The translations under genes were made by a program, and so were the position numbers. A stretch of DNA of 64,000 nt, from contig NC_012875.2 of assembly GCF_000003195.3 (NCBI RefSeq), positions 18,670,398 through 18,734,397 on the forward strand, in the 5' to 3' direction. This DNA comes from Sorghum bicolor (lineage: Eukaryota; Streptophyta; Magnoliopsida; Poales; Poaceae). The number at the start of each line of letters is the position of its first letter. Positions within the stretch are counted from its first letter, which is position 1. Below the pieces are notes generated by a model. That model saw only the letters and a list, made by a program, of their open reading frames with translations. It ran no database searches and was not told the DNA's origin. This document shows, in pieces, positions 33,190-44,417 of this stretch.

Positions 33190-35309
33190 GAAAATGGAGG
33201 GTCCCGAGGACTTAAAAACACCGAACGCCTTGCCAAGAGGTAAACTTGGTAGTTATCCTTTTCCTTTCAATTATTTCAATTAGTTTGCTTAGTTAATCAT
33301 GTTCATACTATCCTAAAAAGAAAATAAAAATGTTAAAAAATAGTAAGCCCCATGTGAGTATGCGAGTGGCATAAAACCCATAAGTACATTCACTGTGGTG
33401 GCATAAAAATAAAATAAAGATATTTTTCTGCTCTATAAAAATGAAAATATAAAAAAATAAAGAGTAACACTTATTGAGGAGTCTCAACATGATAAAGGCT
33501 AGATATTTATGCTAACACTTAATCAGTTCCACAAAGCTATGTTGTCTATTTGAGCTCCACAGAATTCAAGGATCAAGAAGACTAGCAGACGGAGGACATC
33601 CTAATCGCTGTCAGGGTGCTGCCAACTTTCAAATACACCTCTGCCACCTACTAGCTACATCAAAAGAAATTACGTCAAAATCTAGCTTGGGGGAAAGCAC
33701 CCCCCATTTATCCCGCTAAGTATTTCTATCTATCTATATACTTATTAAAATATAAATATACATAACCATGAAAACCCAAATAAAAATTTTGTGCTTATAT
33801 ATATATATCTTTTGCTTAGTATGCTTAATAAATAAATAAAGTGGCTATGCTAAACTGAATCTTAATAATAAACTCTAGCATGGATATGATGAAAGTTGCT
33901 CTGCCTAATTTTCAAATTTGAGTTCTCTCTAGTTTAGACATAACTGTTATAATTTAGAGCTTGCTCTAAACCTGAGCTTGTGGGAAGAGAACTTGATCTA
34001 AAGTCTAAGTTGTTAACGGATATGATATGGGAAGGTTGAGCTGCTGTTTATCTGTTCCTACAGATGCTAGAAATCTGGAGAATTTTATCTTTGAAAATAA
34101 TTAAAATATCACATGATGAGTTCCTGTATGATGAGAGTTTAAATTCCTAACACAGCCATATATACATGCTTGCTAGACTTCGAGCTACACATTTACTTTT
34201 TACTGCTTCTGAGCATTGAGTGTGGTCAAGCTGTGTAGACCCTTAGGAACCTGTCATGTGGTTAAAATCAAGATTCACTTGCACGTTTACTCACACATTC
34301 TGCTTCTACTCCGGAAGTACGCATCCACATATATCCACTCATTACCATCTCCAGAACCACCCAAAAATATTCTACTCCTAATCCAGGAGAGAATAGCCAA
34401 AAATATTTCTGTTTTTCCCTGTGAAATAAATGTTCGAGTGCACTTGCTATATTATTTTAGGAGATGAGTGCTCGAAAAAAAAGAGGATACGAGGAAATAA
34501 AAAGGGGCAAGTGCCCAGAACCTCGAAAGAAAAGAAAAAGTGAGACAAGAGGTAAAAATGGACAAGTGTCCGACAGTAGAATTAGGGGTACAAAATACCC
34601 ACCTGAGAGGAAAGAAAAAGAAATATAGAGCATCTCATTCTTCTCAAAAGATTCAAAAGAGCAAGAAAGGTATGTATCCCCTCAAAAGAGCAAAAGTAGA
34701 ATTAGACTTTCACCATTGTTATCACCATCATCACCATACACCATTCATTCGCCACACATGCACATCTTGATTTGACTTATTGACTTGTTCCTCTGGATCC
34801 ATGGTTTGACTATGCAATAAATGTCTTGTAAGTATGCATACTCTATCTCCCACCTATGAGCTCCAGATATCAAAAGCCTTATTAGAGTAGGGTGAGAGAG
34901 AAGGCAATGTCACTATACCACAAATACCATATATTTTGAGAGAAGGCATGTACCATCACTGCCTTGGTGAGGATCCAAAAATACCACAAAAGAGAGATCT
35001 GAGAGAGGCATACAAGGAATCTTTGAGTTTTATTTGAAAATCTGCAAAAACTTCAGAGCTATAGCTGATCAAGAATAAGAGATATGGCACTTGACTAGTC
35101 CGTTCTATCTTTTAACTACTCAAGACAGAAGTGACGGTTACAAGTCCCATTGTGAAAGGTAAAATAAGTAAGTTTTATGTCTTGACAGTTTACTCTAACT
35201 CGGAGATGAGACCTCATTTGAAAGCATGTGTACCGTCAACTTTTAAAGGCATTACAGCAACTTCTGATCCATCACTGAGATTATCCTTGCTTAGGGACGA
35301 GCAAGAGAT
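33190..35309 (+). other. N1 3' untranslated region (plus copy)
   Basis: No gene is seen in 2.1 kb. A hairpin-capable motif AGCTTGGGGGAAAGCACCCC lies at 33684-33705 and the shared block at about 34216-34700. Short open frames here, such as 34216-34467 and 34540-34770, fall in that block. They recur because the DNA is shared and they lack coding features. Confidence 0.75.
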
Positions 35310-35324
35310 AAGCTTGGGGGAGTT
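35310..35324 (+). other. Polypurine tract of N1 (plus copy)
   Basis: AAGCTTGGGGGAGTT lies immediately before the 3' LTR start TGTTGACG at 35325. Confidence 0.88.
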
Positions 35325-36986
35325 TGTTGACGTTCCTCAAGTATCAAATATAGTCAACAAATAAACAAAGAAAAGGATCCAAATACAACCGACATCCAGA
35401 CTTCAGGTTTTATTTGATAGAATTCCACGAGTTTTAATGTTTATCTATTTCTGCAGGGGGTTATCAAGAATTATGGAAGAAAGGCCCACACGTCGGGTTT
35501 ACATAGAGATACTAAAGTGTCGCGCAATTATCTAACATCTAGAAAAGCCCAGAAGCCACGAGAACGAACGGGAGGCCGATCGGGCCCGGGGCAGGGCACC
35601 CACCCTACCCCCTTGGGCGCCCGCCCTGGCCTGAGGGCCAACCAGAATCAACTTCACGGATCATGCTCCACCAACCTAAAGGATCAAGGAAAACTGTGCG
35701 ATTAATGTCGGTTTGATCCGACGACCCACATTCATTTGGAAGGACTATATAAGCAGACCCCCTGGCTCCTGGAGGAGAGCACGTCTACCTCTCTGAAACC
35801 CTAATTCATTATCCATCTTGGGAGAAGAAGCCTCTGATCAAGCCCTAGAGCCACCACATCAATAGATCTCTAGTTTAGCATAGCTAAATAGGATTAGAAC
35901 TAGAAGGAGTCAATCTTTGATTGGTTTCCGGATCTGTCATGAGGATTCTTGGTAATTCCTCTATTGTTCTTCAATTGTTCATCATTGTTCTTCAATATTA
36001 TGAATATGACATTGTTCTACTTCAATACATTGATTATGACTTTACTCTACTTGTTTATATTTGCAATTATATTGTTGTTAGTTTATCATAGTTATATGCT
36101 GGGCTTAGTTAGATTGGAATTATATACATGTTTAGGATCGTATAGCATTTATCCATGTGTACAGTGGGTAAATGATAAGTATTGTGTAGGCATGGTGCCT
36201 ATACCGTATTTATCTGCGATTGTACCCTATATGCCAGATCGCGGGGTAGTTCGTGGTAGTGACAGCTCCATTGATTCTTTCATAGTCCCCCTCTAGTGTA
36301 TAGGGCAGGCAGAGCAACATTATTACAAGGGAGTGATTGCTATGTTTCTCATCTTCCTTGATAATATCACTATGCATGGGCGTAATCCTGTCTCGCAATG
36401 ATTGCCAAGTATAATTGCACTAACTTTGATATGCTAGACTTTATAGTTAAGAATAACATAGGAAATATTCTTGTAGTTCGTCCTAATTCCATGCTAATGA
36501 CTTGCTAGAATATCTATTGAGGTGCTTATCATTATTATATGTGGCTAAGTTATGCTAATCAGATTAATTATCTTTGTCACTATTCATACTTTATCTATAT
36601 CTTTTATGTGACATTTATCCCTGTATGAAAGAGATAGATAAATGCTCTCAATTATACATGCAACGATAGATACTCAATCCTATATTCCATTCCATAATCA
36701 ACATTGATGTTTAGCAATCCCTTCCCAGTGGTAAAAATATAAATAACGATACCTGGAATACTTCCCAGTTAAAATGCTACATCGGTATTAATCTGTGCGC
36801 TTGCAGATCTCATTTATTATTTATTCTGAAGAGCAATTGCATATTTCAATACCGCGTCTCTCATGTCATGCTGGGGATGACAACTTGGCTTAAGTGGCAT
36901 GAGGGATAGGTTTGGCATTTTTGGCGCCGTTATCAGAATTAGAAAACTAAGTCTACTTTTGGTAGTGACATTAAGAATGCCTAACA
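35325..36986 (+). repeat. N1 3' LTR (plus copy)
   Basis: This 1662-bp LTR ends CCTAACA and is followed by the GTCTT duplication. It is very similar to the 5' LTR, with scattered substitutions. Frames inside (35949-36296, and minus 36210-36398) are LTR-borne and are not called. Confidence 0.92.
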
Positions 36987-37649
36987 GTCTTCCTCAAGGG
37001 CATCACTATGGTCATCAGTGTAGGGGGTGTTGTCTAGTATGATTGCTAGAACCACCCTACCTTCACTAATGGGTAAATGAAGGAATGCTCGCTTTGTGGC
37101 TAGATCCAGGAATTGTGCGGAACTTTGCCTAAGACCGAGATAGAAATGCTGCATTAGCGTTGGCTCGGTTATGGCTAATTCTAGGCCTGAGGATGCTAGG
37201 TCTCTGATTCATGCCCAAGCCGCACCTAGAGATTCGTTCTCTTCTTGCTTGAAGTTTAGGATCTCTCTATGGAAACGAGCCACATGGGAAATGGGGAAGT
37301 AGGTAAGGCAAAACTTGGCTTGCAGCTTCTCCCATTCTCCGTCTACACTACCTACATAGCGAGAGTACCACCGTGTGGCTTTTCCCGTCAAGGAGAACGG
37401 GAAGAGATTCCACTTAAGGGTAACTCGCCTCATCCCTTGGATGTGAATCCACGAGTAAAGCTGCTCGAAATCACGTAGGTGAGTATAGGGATTTTCATCT
37501 CCTTCTCCTAAAAAGGGATCCTCCAGAACCATCGCTATGAGACTTGGGCAAAGCTCATAACGAACGGGCAAAATGGCCTGAGAAGAACTAGGCGGCTCCA
37601 GCTCAGCACCCGATAGAGCAGCGTAGTCAAAGAGGGTTGTTTGATCCAT
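36987..37649 (-). pseudogene. A4 gag, first part
   Basis: The capsid frame of A4 starts at ATG 37649 (MDQTTLFDYAALSG). It shows the Athila-type N-terminus YELCPSLIAM, then PYTHLRDFEQ, KWNLFPFSLTGKATRWY and FKQEENESLG, which are typical of a Retrotrans_gag domain. A stop (TGA) lies at about 37209. After it the frame continues with LATKRAFLHLPI to the N1 insertion at 36986 and resumes beyond it at 28704. Confidence 0.88.
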
Positions 37650-37744
37650 GGGATAGGTAAAGGTTCTAATCAAACAAGGATAACTTGACGACTTTGTGTC
37701 TAGTTGACCAGCTACCGTTCCCTGGCAACGGCGCCAGAAATGCT
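37650..37744 (-). other. A4 leader with primer-binding site
   Basis: On the minus strand 37719-37736 reads TGGCGCCGTTGCCAGGGA, a tRNA-Asp type site with one mismatch. It lies 8 bases from the LTR end at 37745. Confidence 0.85.
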
Positions 37745-38244
37745 TGTTGACTCTTCTTAGCGTCACTACCTAGGATTGTCAGTCCTTGGCACAGCACTAG
37801 AAAATACTAGTGTGACACGAGAAGTGGCAAACGGTTTTACCACAAGTGGACGGTGGTCAATGTAGCACTTCACCAGGAGCATTCCAGGTATCGTATTTTC
37901 CACGAGGAATGAGAAGTGGACTAACTAGACCAAGTGAGTCGTCAGATGATGATCAAAGGGCTTAGGATTGGGTGGAGAGGTATTTCGAGTATTTGGCTTT
38001 TGGCTAAGCTATCCTATGTATACTTGAGAGTTAACTCCCTTCCTACTATGGCCGATAGGTGAAAAGGGTGTGGCGAAACACTTCCCTAGGCAGCTACCAT
38101 GTAGGCCAACTATTATTTGCAACTTGCCTAACAACTCACTGAAGAGAACTCCTAATGTCCAGTAGAGGCCTGTCACGCTCCGCTGCTGGCGTTCTTCAGG
38201 TGCGACAAGAAGTCCACAAGGGCAGACTTAGTCTAGACACCATG
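37745..38244 (-). repeat. A4 5' LTR, 3' portion only
   Basis: The LTR end (minus AGAGTCAACA) is next to the primer site. The sequence then runs about 500 bp, with features parallel to the N2 LTR, such as a segment resembling TAGCCTAAACACCACG. At about 38245 it gives way to a different LTR type. The upstream part of this LTR is not in the window. Confidence 0.7.
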
Positions 38245-39070
38245 TGTGGCAGAACCTCCTAAGTAGTTGGGCCTACCAACACCTGTCATTGTCCCAAAGA
38301 CCTCTGACGGTGATGTTGGGGATCCATCTACTTTAGAAGCCCGATGAGCATCCCAGGACGCCCATTCCACTGCTACCTGTGGCATAATAACAGGACTCAT
38401 CCTGAGCACTAGCAATGGTCAATTAACAAGAACTTCTTCTTCTCGCCCTTACAGGATAGCGAGTGACCACATTAACACCAGGATCATTCATTGCAAAGAC
38501 ATTGCAGTATCACAGATAATACATAACCAAAGTAGCATTTCAGAGTAAAACAGCAGAAGCATTATATAACTTAATTTACAAAAGTAGTTCATCAAAGTAG
38601 GACTTAGACAAAGTGTTATTACAAACTAGGTCTAACGGAGCAACCTTAACCATAATACAAAGATTACAATTTTTCGACCCAGCCCACGGGTCACATTCAT
38701 TCCTCATCATTGTCAACCTCGACGACGGTCACGCAACAAGGTCCGAAGCAAGTCCGCTCCTGGGCCTCACCTGCAACAAGGGTTATAAAACCCTAAGCAC
38801 TGGAGTACTCAACAAGACTTAACCAGCAGAAAAAGAGGAGAACTTAGGAATGCATGCTTAGGGTAGACAAGGAGTGGCTGAGCAAGGAGCCCAGATGTTT
38901 TGCATAAAAGCTTACTAATGGTGAATCATTACTTTCAAGTTTTAGCCTTGAATTGGTCGCCTCGAGAGGCTGAGGAATTCGAGGATAGTCTATCTAGTTG
39001 CTTTTTAGAGACAAGTCTATGAATCACTAGTCCTTAACAAAAGTGTTATTCATCCGATGGCCATAGCTTT
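38245..39070 (-). repeat. Chromovirus-type LTR fragment
   Basis: It begins TGTGGCAGAACCTCCTAAG on the plus strand. It shows the same organisation as the sequence at 60749 onward: TGTxxCAGAACC at one end and CAACAAGGGTxAxAAAACCCTAAGxAC some 550 bp later (about 38772 here, about 61178 there). I assign it to a gypsy chromovirus-type LTR on the minus strand by that resemblance. It is interrupted at 39071 by A3 and continues for 63 bp at 45365-45427. Confidence 0.5.
39066..39070. repeat. Target-site duplication GCTTT (A3), imperfect partner GCTTC at 45360-45364
   Basis: The five bases before the A3 5' LTR and after its 3' LTR match at four of five positions. One later substitution is the simplest explanation. 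Confidence 0.75.
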
Positions 39071-40259
39071 TGTTGACGGTTCTTAAGTATCAATTTTAAT
39101 TATCAAATAAACAAGAGAAAGGACCAATATGCAACCAACACCTAGAATTAGGGTTTGATCTGACAGAATTCCACGAGTTTTGTTGTTTATCTGTTTCTGC
39201 AGGGGGTTATCAGGAAATAAGGAAGAAAGGCCCACATGTCAGGATTACATAGAGATATCAACGCACCGCGCAATTTTCTACCATCTAGAAGACTCCACAA
39301 GCCACGGGAAGAAAGCAGAGGCCGAAAGGGGCCAGGCCTAGGGCGCCCGCCCTGAGGACCTGGGCGCCCGCCCCCTCCTGGATGCCAATTAGGACTCTCT
39401 TCGCACACGACGTTCCACCGACCTGAAGGATCAAGGATAACATAGTACCACATCGCCTGCTGGACCAAAAATGCATAGAGGAGGAGGACTATATAAGCAG
39501 ACCCTCTGGCCCCTGGAGGAGACAAGAAGTTTATCATAGAGTTGAGGGGTGCCCTCAATAGAATTTTTTTAGGCTTAGCAACCAATGTAAGTAGAAATAG
39601 ATCTTCTAGTTTCTACTAGATTGAGAGAGATAGAGTGGAGGTGTAGATTGGAGGAAGCCCGGCCTGTCGGTGTCTACTCCGAGCTTGTACCTGCGGGATC
39701 AAGTTCTCCTAACCTGAGGCTTGCTCCTAGGATTCTTTAGTATTTCGACTTCTCAATTCTAGTAAGTTCTTGTTTTATTTTTCTTTTGGTTTGTGAGTTT
39801 ACTTTAATCTCTTCGCATAGAGTTTAGAGTAATCATTGCTGGCGTAAACGTGGTGTTTAGGCTAGGGTACTCATAGATATTCCCTGACTAGCTGGACTGT
39901 GGTAGTTGTGAGGAACGTGACAATTCCGAGTTACCTGTGCAGACCATATCTCGTTAGCAGGAAGGATAGGGTTTATAGGTGTGGGTTGAACATCCTTTGT
40001 GGTGTCTAGATTCCATTAGCCTCCCCAATTGAACAGTAGATCATCCCCAATTGCAGTCCTCTCTATTTATCACTCACATCAAGAAACATTCTTTGTTGCC
40101 TAAAGGGTTAGTAGTAATAGACCGGGTTAGTCAGATGCACTCTTTCTCCTAGTGGTAAAAAAAATAAATATGATACTCTGGATAACCTCCCGGGTGAAGT
40201 GCTCACCGATATCCGTGCGCTTGCGGATCAATTCCTTATTGCATTCCCAATTATCAACA
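39071..40259 (+). repeat. A3 5' LTR
   Basis: It starts TGTTGACGGTTC and ends TTATCAACA. It has paired GGGCGCCCGCCC boxes at about 39340-39376 and a TATA box CTATATAAG at 39489-39497. Compared with the 3' LTR it lacks a segment near 39555 and another near 40045. The minus-strand frame at 39187-39585 is not called. Confidence 0.92.
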
Positions 40260-40267
40260 AGCATTTC

Positions 40268-40285
40268 TGGTGCCGTTGCCGGGGA
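40268..40285 (+). other. Primer-binding site of A3
   Basis: TGGTGCCGTTGCCGGGGA is the tRNA-Asp type site with one mismatch, 8 bases after the LTR end. Confidence 0.88.
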
Positions 40286-40393
40286 GAAAGACGGTTTGCT
40301 GAGATAACCTTGAGTCTTACTACTAGCTTGTATCTATACTTTTATCTTTTCTTATCTTTTATATTCTTTTTTTATTTTCTTTACTCTTACCTT

Positions 40394-43300
40394 ATGGAAA
40401 ACCAAAATTCTAAATCGATCCATGAATCTGCAATCCCTTCAGTAACTGACATTTTACCATGGGAATCATCACAGCCTATCCAAACATCCCAGTATAAGTT
40501 AAGTTCTAGGTTGATTGCCATGATTCAAAACCTATCTTTTTCGAGAAAGGAAGACGAAAACCCTTACCTTCATATTAGAGATTTTGAGCAAACATGTGAT
40601 TGTCTTCGCATTGAAGGCATTTCTAATAAAACTTCACGTTGGAAGCTTTTTCCTTTTTCTTTAAGGGGAGAAGCTAGACAATGGTACAGTCAGAAGGTAA
40701 GTCAACAACGAGGTGAATGGGGAGTTTTACGAGCCAACTTTTGTCTAGATTTCTATTCCCTCGACCGTATAGCCGACCTTAGACTCGAAGTCCTATCTTT
40801 TAAACAAAAAGATAACGAAACTTTGGGAAAATCCTGGAAACGTTTTTCTGATCTTTTAGAATCTGGTCCAAACCTTAATCTTGAAGACCCTGTTCTTTTA
40901 TTTCACATTTTTCGAGGCCTTCAGAAAAATCACAAACAAATGCTACACACAATGTCTAGAGGTTCTTTCTTTCGCATCCCTACTGATGAAGCTAGAGTGA
41001 TCCTAGATAGAATCCTGGAAGCTGAGATGGATAATACCCTTCATGATGAAACCTACGAAGCCGAAGTAGACACTCTGCTAAATTCTTCATCTACTTTAGC
41101 TATCCCAAGTTCTGAGCCACAAGAGGAAGAAATTTCACCACCGGACTTCATGCTGGATATAGAATCCGATCTTTTTTCTGATTTTGGAAACATTTCAAAC
41201 TACCATTCTATTGACAAACCCCAAAACGGCCAGTTTAGCATTTATCTGCCAAGTGAATATCAATTGAGAGAGCTTATCTCAGTCATGAGTAGCGAATGGT
41301 TGGAGGAATCAGAGCTTTCCTCTGATGTGATCCGTTTGGACACACCCTCTACAACTATACGCTGTGCTTATAATTCTGATCGATTTAATGCTCTTTATAA
41401 TCCTATTGTGGGGATCAACATCATGTCTGAATCTTTTCCACTTAAACTATTTAAAAATCTTGTCTTAACCCTCACAACAAAGGTCATAAAGGAATCTTCG
41501 GGACGATTTGTCCCTAGTCTTGGAATTATTAATGTCCTACCTCTTACGGTAGAAGGCTCCATGGTTCATTTGAACTTCTATATCTTTGATACCTCGGACT
41601 TCGACCTGTTGATAGGAGAACCTTTTAGAAGACTCCTTTATGAAGGTCATACTGGAAAGCTACACATTTCTTTTGGAAAAGCCTTTAAATTCCCAATAAC
41701 AATTTCACACTCCTTAAATAATAAGGCCGAGTCATATCTTTTGCCTGATCCTATGTAGGAGGTAAAGGCTGCATCTCTTGAACTTTTAGAAGAATCAGAC
41801 TTAGAAGACGAAACTCCTTTCTTCATACAAGAAGAAGCCGAACCTTCTAAATCTGAACCCTTAGATGAGTTTACAGAAACACCTAGACCTCCCATAGAGC
41901 TTAAAACTTTACCACTCGGTCTTATCTATGCTTTCCTAAACAATAATCCAGAGTTTCCTGTGATCATTAGTGATAAACTCACTCAGGAGCAAACTCTACG
42001 ATTAATGACCATTCTTGAGAAACATCACTCAGTTTTCGGCTACTCACTCAAAGATCTTACAGGAATCAGTCCTATAATTTGTACCCATCGTATTCCAACA
42101 GATCCTTCTGTTGCACCTTCTCGAGAACCCCAACGTAGACTTAATAACACTATGAGAGAGGTAGTTAAAAAGGAAGTTATAAAGTTGCTGCATGCAGGGA
42201 TTATATATCCTGTGCCGCACAGTGAGTTGGTAAGCCCAGTTCAAGTTGTGCCTAAAAAGGGGGGCATGACTATTATTATGAATGAAAAGAACGAGCTAAT
42301 TCCGCAACGCACCGTCACAGGATGGCGGATGTGCATAGACTATAGAAAACTAAACAAAGCCATGAGAAAGGATCACTTTCCTTTACCTTTCATAGATGAG
42401 ATGCTAGAGCGGTTAGCAAACCATTCGTTCTTCTGTTTCTTAGATGGATATTAAGCGTATCATGAGATCCCGATCCATCCCGATGATCAAAGCAAAACCA
42501 CTTTTACATGCCCATATGGAACTTATGCTTACCGTAGAATGTCTTTTGGGTTATGTAATGCACCAGCTTCTTTTCAAAGATGCATGATGTCTATATTTTC
42601 TGATATGATTGAAAAGATTATGGAAGTTTTCATGGATGATTTCTCTGTTTATGGAAAAACATTTGATAGTTGTCTTGAAAACTTAGACAAGGTTTTGCAA
42701 AGATGTGAAGAAAAGCACTTAGTCCTTAATTGGGAAAAATGTCATTTTATGGTTAGAGAAGGAATAGTGCTGGGACACCTAGTGTCTGAAAGAGGTATTG
42801 AGGTAGACAAAGCTAAAATTGAAGTAATTGAACAACTACCCCCACCTGTGAATATAAAAGGAATTCGAAGCTTTCTTGGCCATGCTGGTTTTTATCGTAG
42901 ATTTATAAAAGATTTTTCATTTATTGCTAGACCACTTACTCTTTTGCTAGCCAAGGATGCTCCTTTCGAATTTGATGATGCATGTCTAACATCTTTTAAT
43001 TTATTAAAGAAAGCACTCATCTCTGCGCCAATCATTCAACCCCCTGATTGGTCGTTGCCTTTTGAAATTATGTGTGATGCCAGTGATTATGCTGTGGGGG
43101 CAGTTTTGGGACAAACTAAAAATAAGAAGCATCATGCAATTGCTTATGCCAGTAAAACTTTGACACGAGCTCAACTTAACTCTGCAACTACTGAAAAAGA
43201 GCTTCTGGCTGTTGTCTTTGCCATTGATAAATTTAGATCTTATTTAGTTGGAGCTAAAATAATTGTTTACACTGATCATGCTGCACTAAAATATTTGCTC

Positions 43301-44417
43301 ACTAAAAAAGATGCTAAACCTTGCCTGATTAAATGGATCTTATTACTCCAAGAATTTGACTTAGAAATAAAAGATAAAAAGGGAGTAGAAAATTCTGTTG
43401 CTGATCACTTGTCTAGAATGTATTTTAAGAGTCCACAGGAAACCCCCATCAATAATTCACTCCGGGATGACATGCTCTACGCGATTAACAGGTCTGACCC
43501 TTGGTATGCAGATATTGTTAATTTTATGGTTTCAGGGTATGTACCACCAGGAGCAAACAAGAAGAAGCTTATTCAAGAAAGTCGTTCACATATATGGGAT
43601 GAGCCATACCTCTTCCGAGTATGCTGTGATGGCTTACTCAGGAGATGTGTGACCACTGAGGAAGGATGGAAGATCATCGACAGATGTCATTCATCACCAT
43701 ATGGAGGTCACTATGGAGCATTCCGTACACATTCAAAGATCTGGCAGTGTGGATTCTACTGGCCTACAATGTATGAAGACACGAAGCAATATATCAGAAG
43801 ATGTGGGCCATGTCAAAGGCACGGAAACATAAATACAAGGGATGCAATGCCACTCACCAACAACCTTCAGATTGAGCTCTTTGATGTCTGGGGAATAGAC
43901 TACATGGGTCCATTTCCTCCATCAAAGATGTGTGAGTACATCTTGGTGGCGGTTGACTATGTCTCCAAATGGGTAGAGGCATTACCTTGCAAGCATGCCG
44001 ACAACATCAGTTCAAAGAGGATGTTTGAAGAAATGATATTTCCAAGATTTGGAGTCCCCAGAGTAGTGATAAGTGATGGAGGAGCACACTTCATCGACAA
44101 ACGCTTCAAGCAATATCTATCAAAACATGGAATCCGTCACAACGTCGCTACCCCCTATCATCCTCAAACAAGTGGCCATGCAGAGACTTCCAACAAGCAA
44201 ATCAAGAATATTCTTTAGAAGACAGTAAATGAAATGGGAACGGCGTGGAAAGACAAGTTACCCGATGCACTCTGGGCATACCGAACAGCATACAAGACCC
44301 CAATTGGAATGTCTCCATACCAATTGGTGTACGGGAAGACTTGCCACCTACCTGTTGAACTAGACTTCAAAGCACACTGGTCCATAAGGAGATAAAATAT
44401 GGACCTAGATGTTCCAC
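40394..44417 (+). pseudogene. A3 gag-pol polyprotein: Gag, protease, RT, RNase H, integrase
   Basis: One frame runs from ATG 40394 (MENQNSKSIH) to the deletion junction near 44417. It is broken by stops at 41756-41758, 42452-42454, 44216-44218 and 44393-44395. The Gag domain (about 40540-41060) has HIRDFEQTCD and WKLFPFSLRGEARQWY. A protease-like domain lies at about 41390-41650, with YNPIVGINIMS in place of a D-T/S-G site. RT (about 42080-42700) has MCIDYRKLNK and FMDDFSVYG at about 42629. RNase H (43040-43430) has [11 protein letters not shown] and [15 protein letters not shown]. Integrase (from 43690) has a His/Cys finger ending CGPCQRHG, the first Asp in WGIDYMGPF, the second in SDGGAHF and the Glu in [13 protein letters not shown]. 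It stops at NMDLDVPP, before the usual C-terminal part. Apart from the stops it is the best preserved pol here. Confidence 0.93.

Larger units (their letters stand above)
28705..36986 (+). mobile_element. N1, structurally complete non-autonomous Athila-type element
   Basis: This 8282-bp element has both LTRs (1663 and 1662 bp), primer-binding site, Gag/double-protease frame, 3' UTR and polypurine tract, with perfect GTCTT duplications. It has no RT, RNase H or integrase, so it would have needed these from another element. It is the reference copy for the damaged N1 at 2343-10621. Confidence 0.92.
23733..38244 (-). mobile_element. A4, Athila-type gypsy element, split and incomplete
   Basis: From high to low coordinates A4 has a partial 5' LTR (38244-37745), a tRNA-Asp primer site, gag (37649-36987), the inserted N1 element (36986-28705), the rest of gag and pol (28704-24995), a 3' region and a truncated frame that reaches the Copia-1 boundary at 23733. 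Its 3' LTR is not in the window. Motifs such as FPLPFIDEMLERL and FMDDFSVYG place it in the Athila group of Ty3/gypsy, as judged from memory of that lineage. Confidence 0.8.

Noticed and set aside
34216..34770. Small frames in the N1 3' UTR, with counterparts at 4667-5110 and 12943-13410
   Set aside because: On the minus copies the similar frames fall on different strands and phases relative to the element. The DNA is conserved but there is no consistent protein.
40394..44417. Possibility that A3 is an intact autonomous element
   Set aside because: Four in-frame stops and loss of the integrase end, polypurine tract and 3' LTR start rule this out for this copy.
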